A stretch of DNA of 64,000 nt from Solanum dulcamara (Eukaryota > Streptophyta > Magnoliopsida > Solanales > Solanaceae), in contig NC_077239.1 of the NCBI RefSeq assembly GCF_947179165.1, forward strand, positions 70,681,634 to 70,745,633. The letters are read 5' to 3'. The notes under the pieces are model-generated. The model worked only from the letters and a program-made list of their open reading frames with translations. It ran no database searches and was not told the origin of the DNA. Positions 56,325 to 64,000 of this stretch are shown piece after piece (positions within the stretch are counted from its first letter, which is position 1; each line of letters opens with the position of its first letter). Both the position numbers and the translations under genes were made by a program.

Positions 56325-56425
56325 AGAAAGGAAGGAGTGAGGCTGTCCGAGCATGACCTAACCTTAGTCACCTATTCAAGTGGCCAAGTTTAGATCATGC
56401 TGGCAGCTTCACTTGTTCCACTCTA
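56325..56425 (-). ncRNA. MIR167: MIR167 precursor hairpin (locus 2)
   Basis: On the minus strand, 56411 to 56391 reads TGAAGCTGCCAGC then ATGATCTA, the 21-nt miR167. The facing arm, 56358 to about 56336, reads GGTCATGCTCGGAC then AGCCTCACT, the other classical miR167* form, with a bulged pairing. The loop is about 32 nt and the stem extends with GGAAC and GTTCC-type pairs. Its star arm and loop differ from locus 1 although the mature sequence is the same. It targets ARF6/ARF8-type mRNAs by family knowledge. A TATATAAG box lies about 100 bp upstream (56511-56518), so transcription leftwards is well placed. Confidence 0.96.
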
Positions 56426-56510
56426 GACATTTAATCAAATAACAAATCAATAGAAACACATGTGACGCTATAGATTTATATACTTGTGATTTATGCTTGA
56501 AACTAGTCTA

Positions 56511-56520
56511 CTTATATATT
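56511..56520 (-). promoter_or_regulatory. Probable TATA box of MIR167 locus 2
   Basis: The minus strand reads AATATATAAG, followed by GTAGACTAG. It sits about 100 bp before the 5' end of mature miR167, a common distance for plant MIR genes, and gives a transcription start near 56485. Confidence 0.55.
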
Positions 56521-56863
56521 AGTGAAGGAGAGAGTAAGGACTCTGGGTTGAGTAGTTGTTGAGCATTTACTTGTACTACTATATTAGCTAGCTAGTAAGA
56601 TAGATAGGATGGGAGTAGTATTTTTCATAAATAAAGAAGACAAAAGAAAAGAGACAAGGACCAAAGGATATAAATATTAACAGTGAATTAAAAAGCCAAA
56701 TATGTAGGCAAAAATTAATTAAAAGAGATATATAATAGTGAAACATACATGTGTAGGGTTCACAAGATTGAACATGCAATTAGCCGAAAGTGGGAATATT
56801 AGGGCGGCAGGGATCGACAGGGTGGCACTTGTCTTCTTTCTTGGTTATCTAAACCCTATGATG

Positions 56864-57535
56864 AAGGGTGTACATACATCGGTTCGATTCATTAAAATAT
56901 AAATCAAATTAAATTAATTTAATATTGATTTTTTCGGTTTTGATTTTAGTCGATTCTTTTAATTTTTTTTGTTCTTTCGGTTTTTTTAATAATTATATCG
57001 TGATCGAAAAATAGATCAAATTAAAGAGATTATTTCATTGATCGTGTAGTTTAATGCCGCACTTTAAGTTCTCAAATGAAGGTTGTTCCTTTGATCGTAT
57101 GATTATATTGCTTAATAACATCTCAAAGACACTTGAATAAATAAAATTAAAAATAATAAGATTTACAATTGCATTTTCAAGATATTGGCTTAGAAAAACG
57201 TATTAAAAAAATACAATATATGTCAGTTTTTTAATCATAATACAAGCCCAAATATAAAATATATGTAAATATTAAAAATTATAAACAAATTTAAAAAATG
57301 CTTACAAAGCATTTTATAATAAATATGTTTTGTGTGTAAAAAAATATTATATGTATGTATCTATATTATGTCGGTTTGGTTGGATTTGGTTTGATTTCTT
57401 TTTTATTAATATCAAATTAAATTAATAATGATCGATTTATTTTTTCAATGCCAAATCAATTAAATTAAACCACAAATTAATTTAATTTGATTTATCGATT
57501 CGATTTACCTTGTCAATTTAACTTATACACCCCTA
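56864..57535. mobile_element. Fold-back/MITE element (AGGGTGTAC termini), uninterrupted copy
   Basis: Starts AAGGGTGTACATACATCGG and ends AACTTATACACCCCT. Inside are CGGTTTTGATTTT and CGGTTTGGTTGGATTTGG blocks and the complementary AACCACAAATTAA at the other end. The same family as 26620-28163. The flanking 9-mers agree in about six positions. Non-coding. Confidence 0.55.
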
Positions 57536-58600
57536 CCTACAATATATATCTGCTCTTTATTTGCTAGTACTCCTTGCATCATTTGGTCTGCGCACTAAAT
57601 TATTTTGAAATAATAAGTTTTGAACTAAATAATGTTAAGTTTGATGAGTAATCTTTTTTGAAAATTAAAATTGAAATTAAATTTATATTATTTTTGATAA
57701 ATAGTTTAAATTTATATCATCAATTAAACACAATATAAATTTAATTTGAGATATCTCCTATTCTGCGTACTAAACCATTCTTACTATCCGTTTAGTTGCT
57801 AAGGATTATGTGAGTTGTCCCTATATGAAGTTTGAATTTAATTTATTATGTGTTTAAATTATTATAATTATGAAATTATTTAATCCATACAAAATATGAG
57901 ATAGATAATCTTAGTATAATTTGAAAATTATAATCCTAAAATAATTTGATTTTGACCGAACGATCCTAGGGATCTAATTTTTGTGGACAGCAACTAAACT
58001 ATCTCCAAGATCCCAGTCCCCAACTAACCAACAATAAGTTATCCCTAGATTATGATATAAAAATTAAATAATGACAGAAATTATATATTTAATGGATATA
58101 AATTAAAGGATGCTTGATTCATTGGTTGGAAGGTATAATATAAAACATTTTATGGTTTAAATTGAACAAATTTGACTAGATTATTATTTTTTATTCTAAC
58201 TAAAGGTATAATATAAAACATTTTATGGTTTAAATTGAACAAATTTGACTAGATTAGTATTTTATTATTCTAACCTTACTTTTAAGGGGGAAAAATGAGA
58301 GAAAATTTTTGAAAGGGAAAAATGTATTATTTTATTCCGAGATCAATAATCCGAAGAATAAGAGTTGTTATCTTGTCAGATATAAATTAATCACAATATT
58401 AATTTAAATTTTTTATATTTAATTTTCAAAATAATTATTGATTATTATACCAACCAAACGATGAATGGATAGCATGCGTGATTGATTAAAGCTGAATTTA
58501 AGTGCCCAAGGAAATTAAAGTTGATAACTACTGAATTTAAATAACCCATTGACTTTTCACTTCACTGCTCAGTGCCTCAGAAAAAAGCTCCACCTATCTA
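57536..58600. mobile_element. Degraded MITE region with a 73-bp tandem duplication
   Basis: CTATCCGTTTAGTTGCTAAG near 57787 pairs loosely with AACCAAACGATGAATGGATAG near 58450-58472. Internal GATAAGTTATCCCTAG resembles the MITE at 53121. Within it, 58130-58202 is repeated directly at 58203-58277 (AAGGTATAATATAAAACATT, then TTATGGTTTAAATTG, then TTTGACTAGATTA). Non-coding. Confidence 0.45.
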
Positions 58601-59339
58601 TCTATCTTACCTCTCTGCACCTAAACATCTGTCACTAGTTCTCCTTAACGTTCATTTCACCCCCCACAAAAAAAAATTGTACATTATTAGAGATCTTTTG
58701 TCCTGATATAAAAAAAATATTATCTTGTTATAATTTTAAATTTTTTATTCTTAATAAAATAATTTATAATTATATAAATATTTAAAATTTATTTTACGCT
58801 TCAAATTTCTCAATCTTTTTTTTCTTAAATATTATATTAAGTTAAATGGAGAGAGTAATTAAAGAAAAATGTACGAAAAAACGAAAGTTTTATAACATGT
58901 TGTTTGGTATATTTTTCGCACACGTTCTATGAAATTAGAGGGAGGCCTGGGGCAATATTTAGATCAAATTTCATTACCCAAAAGAAATTACATGACGATT
59001 CTAAATATACCTAAATCAATTATAGTTAAGAAGTTACAGGTATTCTAGTAGAATGTGTTTGTAAAATTGTGTATTTATACCTCATTTAAAAGGTAATTGT
59101 AGTAATTTTTCTATATAAGTACTTATTGGCAACCTATAATTATAGAAAGCAATCTTCTTCTATAATAAATCAAAATACACCGATAACATTTATAAAACAA
59201 TACATTGTCAACGTATACAACCAAAATCAAAGCAATTTAAAGAAACAGTTATGCAAACACAAATCGAATAAAACAACAAATTCTAAGCAACTGTCAAAGC
59301 TCATAGCACCTTAAATACGATACGAATGAGTTCATGAAT
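58601..59339. other. AT-rich intergenic DNA
   Basis: No gene or bounded repeat recognised. A 62-codon Asn/Lys/Gln-rich plus-strand ORF at 59126-59314 has no supporting features. Confidence 0.4.
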
Positions 59340-60788
59340 TGAGTGCATGGTTTACTCTTGGAAACAAGTATGATGGCTGAGTTAGTGAGTATTAACTAAT
59401 CCTGAGTTTCATAGTTTCTCAAAGTTAAATTTCAAGAAATGCTAATGATTTTGACCTTTTTTAAAAAGTGTTCAGGTATAACCGATCCGAAAGAAACTAT
59501 CAGTCAATAACGTGCATGTTCATTTTTCAGGTAGTTGTTTTTGAACGAAGAAGATTATAAAATAATATAGTGTATAAGAAAATCGCATCATTATTAAGTT
59601 GTACTCAATTTCATCCATTTATCCTTATGAAAGACTATTACACCAAGATGAGCATTGTTTGAAAGCAAATTTGCTTGATTGAGAAAGTGTCGTCTAAGGG
59701 CACTGTTTTGAAATAAAAGTTAATAGTCGAAAAGATTTCTAGCCTATATGGCTATTGTAGTGCAAAAGTAAATCTTGATCCACTTGTTGCATTTTAAGTT
59801 TCCCCTATTACTGCGATCATGTTTTCATATTCTTTCTCACGGATATCGAATTTGGTTTCGGAAATCATATTTTTAAATGAAAGTTTGCATGACCGAGAGA
59901 AATGGTTTCGGGTGGGTATATGGATAGCACAAGTCCCCCGTGGGTCTCGCATCATAACAAAGTTTTGTGGAGAGGGTGTTTATATTTGTAAGATCATTGG
60001 TCATTGTATTGCATTTATATTATTACTTGCTTAAAAAAAATTCAATCTTGGTCTTGACTGAATTGTTGGATATTTTCTAACTGCAGGGTTCTTAACATTT
60101 TTTAAGTGAGATAGTTACTATTCATATTCGGTTGGTCTATTATACCCACTGAGTATGCGTGATTTTGTACTCACACTATGTTTATTGCATCTGTTCTAAT
60201 GCAAATTTAGGTATTAACGACCCTCGTTGAGTTCGATTGTCTGAGGAAGTTGTAGTGATCTCCTCTTGTCCAGAGCAATAACCTAGCTTCATCAATGTTT
60301 TATTTTATCTGTAGTAGTGATAGTTGTACTCTATTTTAGCAACTCCTTTACTAATGACACTAGATTATAGGTACCGGGATAGGTTATGGGCCCTTTAATT
60401 CTTTGGAGGGTCACTAGTCGTCTCTGTTATGCAGTCGTCACAAAAATATGAATATCTCTATTCTGAAATCGTATAGACAAACGGTTTGAGGAGTTGTAAA
60501 GTAAACTCGCAGACCTTCGATTAGATAGGTTGTGGGCCTTTCAACTCTTCATATATTAGGAAAAAAGCTACGAGATATTTGATCCAAATTTTTGAATAAT
60601 TCTGAAAGTAACTTGTGATAACTTTTGTCAAATTTTATTTTACAACTTGCTTGACTTCGAATCTTAAAATAAGACCATTGAACAATTCGAATACGTCTTA
60701 CCACATACTTATTAACTTATTATTCACTCTTAGTCTTTTTCCAATTGTACGGGTTAAGTTAAACATTACAAAAGGGCGGGGTGTTACA
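59340..60788 (-). repeat. 3' LTR of the deleted Gypsy element
   Basis: In element orientation it starts TGTAACACCCCGCCC at 60788, directly after the polypurine tract. The distal end is undetermined, so 59340 is only an estimate. Non-coding; contains a GC-richer segment with CCCCGTGGGTCTCGC near 59936. Confidence 0.55.
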
Positions 60789-61249
60789 TCCTTCCCCCTT
60801 AGAAACATTTGTCCTTGAATGAAAAATCAGAGTCACGTGGTTAAGTCCTTAGGAGTTGGCAAAATTTTAGCAGAATCTCCTTTGTAAATGTGACTATCCC
60901 AAAACCTCACTGGACTAATCTAAGCTGATATGACATCACCCTGGGTCTGAAAACAATTGAGAATATCTGGATCTCATGTCATTCTTAGCTTCCCAGGTCA
61001 CCACTTTTCTATTCATATTTCTTTAAAAGATTTTAACAGAAGTCACATCTTTGGTCCTTATTATTCGCAAGTGTCGTTCTAATATGGAAATTAGAATTCC
61101 TCGTAAGACCACTCCTATGTGTCATGAACATCCTAAATTTGGACAACCCGAGAAGGGTATACTATGCACTTTCATAACATTAATATATGGAAAATTGAAT
61201 GAACAGATCTATCCCTGGAGGATACTCTAAATCATAAGCCACTTAGTCT

Positions 61250-62640
61250 ATCTTCTGAAGGATTCATTATGACCCATGAATCTTGAGCTAAGCTTGCCCT
61301 TTCTGTCAAATCTCATAACGTCATTCATATGCGAGACTTTCAGAAATAACAATCATCAACACAGAACTCCAAATCTCTACGTCGTACATTGAAGTAAGTC
61401 TTCTGAAGACTCTGGGTTGTCAGTAATTGCTCTTTAATGAGCTTAACCTTTTCTTCAAGCTGAAGTATGAAGTCAAGTACAATTAGCTTTGATTCACCTA
61501 TCTCAAACTATCCAATGGAAAATCTCTATTTCTTTCATATAAAGCCTCAGAAGGCATCATATTAATGCAAGAATGGTAATTGTTATTATAAGAAAACTTA
61601 GTAAGAGGCAAGTGGTCATCCCAAATTCACTTGAAGTCTAGCACGCACGCCTGGAACATATCCTCAAGCATTTAAATTATGTGTTTGGTATGTTTGTCTG
61701 TCTTGGGATGAAAAGTTCTACTTAGATTAACCTCTGTTCCTAAACCCTTTTAGAACGACCTCCAAAAGTTAGATGTAAATTATGCCCCTTTTCAAATATA
61801 ATGGATATTGGAACACCATGGAGCCTAACTATATCTGTGACATATAACTGTGAATAAATCTCGACTATTAAAGTAATCCTGATAGGAAAAAAATAGGGTA
61901 ATTTTTATTAGCCTACTAACAATTACGCAAATAGAATCAAACTTATGCCACAAATGAGGTAGCATGTTGTTGACTTGAGCTGCTAAACCAAGTCACCCTG
62001 ATCTCTGGCTGGACAATCCCTCTTCTTATATATGCTCTTTCTTGACCCTCTCAGCCATATACTGCTGATATCTGAGCTCCTTTATATTCCGTGAAAAAGC
62101 TTGGATTCGAGAAATATCCATTGCATTATTTAGTGCAGTTGTAGTGAAAGCCTCTATATAATTAGATGACAATCCTCTTATAAACCGATGTACCCTAGCA
62201 TGCATCGTATCAACAAGAGCTAGTGCATACTTTACTAAGGAATCAAATCTCAAAACATACTCTTACATACTCATACTTCCTTGTCTAAAACTCAAAAAAT
62301 GGTTTAATTGGGTATCATGTGTTTCATGCAGCATATAATGATTTAGGAAGGACTTTGTGAAATTATCCCAGATGGGTGGAAGTGCATCTCTCCCTCTTCA
62401 TTTCTTCCGGCTCTCATACGACAACATTGCTATATCATGAAACCAAAATACCACAAACTCAAATAACTCGATCCTTAAGGTATGCGTGACACTAAAGATC
62501 TTGTGAAGCTGATCCACAAAATGTTGTGGATCATCTCTTTAATCTATACCTATAACTGTTGAGGATTCAAGGCGAGACACTCATGAACTCTTAAACTTCA
62601 AGGCCCTTCAGAAGGTTCGAAAATATCTTGCAAAACTAGC
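61250..62640 (-). pseudogene. Gypsy gag and integrase remnants joined by a deletion
   Basis: Reading leftwards: gag at 62640-62026 (EYVLRFDSLVKYAL and MHARVHRFIRGLSS match the retrotrans_gag C-terminal helices); junction near 61940-62020; integrase core remnant (KFDSICVIVSRL at about 61940); the helix EDMFQACVLDFK with WDDHLPLTKFSYNNNYHS near 61680-61580; and the post-integrase NVRRRDLEFCVDD near 61385 of chromovirus-type elements. Frames break several times (for example TAA within 61655-61675). About 2.5 kb of protease, reverse transcriptase and RNase H coding is missing. Confidence 0.85.
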
Positions 62641-63113
62641 TAGCGTTGTGTAGCTTCTAACTATGTCAACAAACACACTACACTTTTGAAATCCTAAAAT
62701 GGAATAGAAGGGGCTGGAGGTGGTACAACTGGTGGAGCTGGGGTGTTGTAGCCCTGAGAGGCTCTTGAGGTGGTGGAGAAACTATTGTGGCTAAGAAGGT
62801 CTCTCCCCCAAAACTTGGGATAGGCTATCTCTATCGATGGTACCTTGCTTGTACCCTCACTTGCAATTGTATCTGGCTAGTTGTGGTCTGTCTGGTGTCA
62901 TTCATCTCTCTCTGTATAAAAGTATCAATTATAAGCATGAAAACTCAACTCTTAAGACACAACTCTATAACACAAGATGGAAAAAAATCATAACCGGTCT
63001 AACATGCTCTGTAGTTTCCTGCTTATAAAATATGGTCCACAACACATTTATAAATAATACTCTACTAGACCATTTGCAGATTCCCTACGATACAATGTCT
63101 CTCATACTAAGTT
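62641..63113. other. 5' part of the Gypsy internal region
   Basis: Includes a Pro-rich gag N-terminal stretch on the minus strand (near 62700-62750, reading PAPPVVPPPAPS) and then untranslated sequence. No LTR end or primer site was recognised before the next LTR begins. Confidence 0.4.
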
Positions 63114-64000
63114 TGTCACACCCAAAATTGAAGGGGCATAATTGGCACTTCATGTCAAAATTTAGGCCCGGGCTGACCCTGTTGAACCATTTGCTAATAT
63201 AACATAGCAGCCACACACAACTAAAAAAATAAATAAGTATATCTTGGCTTAAAAATAAGTTTTTGGTCGATAAGGCCATTGTTAACAGCTCTATAAATAA
63301 AACAGCTATCAAACTTCAGCCAACCAACAAATAAGGCCAACATGGATAATAACGTGGCTATACAATCCAACACACTAGTCTGCAAGCCTCTAAGAGTAGT
63401 AAGCTTGGTCGAGACAGGTCCCTGACCTACCTAAATCTATTTACAACAAAATTCAACAAACCTCAGACCTATGGCAGCTCTAGAAAAAAAGGATAGCCAA
63501 CTTTCAAGAACTCAATCACGTTGTTAGGACATTTATCGAGCCATGTATCGAGACCTACATGCATGAATGCAGCACCCCCAACCAGTGGGGCATCAGTACA
63601 AAATAATATACCGAGTATGAAAGGCAATATAATAACTGAACAAGTATCATAATATACTGAAAGTAATCAGGTAATGATATCAAGAATAAGATGAGCATAC
63701 TAACCTGATCCTGAATCTAAGCATACCAAAAATAATCAAACAACAACCTAACCAAGCCCTTATAAGCTCAGCAGGTCCAAACAACAAACAAGACCACCAA
63801 CCTGGATGCCCATAAGCTTGAAAGGTGTCAATTCAGTCTATATATTCCCATTAGTATCCCCCTAGTCATGTAGTCAATCATTACACCTCAATAGCCCACC
63901 AGTCACTCTTCATATAGCCCTAAAGACAATCAGTACCTTCTAATAGATATGTAGGTAACACATAGCCCCGTAGATAGCATATAGCCTTTTTAGGCATTAA
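63114..64000. mobile_element. Start of another LTR, continues past the window
   Basis: TGTCACACCCAAAATTGAAG at 63114, then GGGGCATAATTGGCACTTC and GTCGAGACAGGTCCCTGACC, is typical of a large Gypsy LTR. It does not resemble the Gypsy LTR at 59340-60788. The other end is outside the window. Confidence 0.5.

Larger units (their letters stand above)
59340..62800 (-). mobile_element. Internally deleted Ty3/Gypsy retrotransposon
   Basis: Minus orientation. The 3' LTR ends (plus strand) GGGCGGGGTGTTACA at 60788. Immediately inside it, 60789-60800 reads on the minus strand AAGGGGGAAGGA, a clear polypurine tract. Gag lies at about 62640-62026 and the C-terminal half of integrase at about 61960-61250, with no protease, reverse transcriptase or RNase H between them. 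The left end of the 3' LTR could not be fixed and no matching 5' LTR is seen before 63114. Confidence 0.78.

Noticed and set aside
63085..63312. 75-codon minus-strand ORF with hydrophobic residues
   Set aside because: Overlaps the start of an LTR (63114) and has no conserved motif.

Overview
This is nuclear DNA of a flowering plant. The base composition is AT-rich, the one clear protein gene has many GT-AG introns, and most of the window is nested transposons: Copia and Gypsy LTR elements, an RTE-type LINE, CACTA, Mutator-like elements and MITEs. Several repeats (LTRs starting TGTAACACCCC or TGTCAC, the LINE with a TTG-repeat tail, fold-back elements starting AGGGTGTAC) look like those I associate with Solanaceae. 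A Solanum- or Capsicum-like genome is my best guess, but that rests on recall and not on a search.

Layout. 1-6300: the 5' two thirds of a minus-strand gene for a multidomain RS cyclophilin (CYP63/CYP95 type). Eleven coding exons can be placed and the gene runs off the left edge. 7571-7915: an 84-bp tandem array. 8370-14961: a full-length but dead Copia element with an exact 5-bp target duplication. 16.4-22.5 kb: an older Copia relic cut by a solo LTR, then a chimeric LTR joined to a CACTA end. 24.9-25.0 kb: a MIR167 hairpin on the minus strand. 25-30 kb: MITEs and a 5'-truncated LINE inside a fold-back element. 30-35.2 kb: a nearly intact RTE LINE whose 5' junction was afterwards tandemly duplicated. 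35.2-40.1 kb: two solo LTRs. 40.8-51.7 kb: a third solo LTR split by a complete 7.8-kb CACTA transposon and an 830-bp Mutator-like element. 56.3-56.4 kb: a second, diverged MIR167 hairpin on the same strand. 59.3-63.1 kb: an internally deleted Gypsy element. 63.1 kb to the end: the start of another LTR.

Functionally there are only three loci likely to be under selection: the RS cyclophilin, which in the family links prolyl isomerisation to SR-protein splicing factors, and two copies of the microRNA that in plants represses the auxin response factors ARF6 and ARF8. Everything else supported here is transposon or repeat. Most insertions have matching target duplications, so their order can be read directly. 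Almost all recognisable nonsense mutations in the element ORFs are C-to-T type changes, as expected for long-methylated, silenced DNA.
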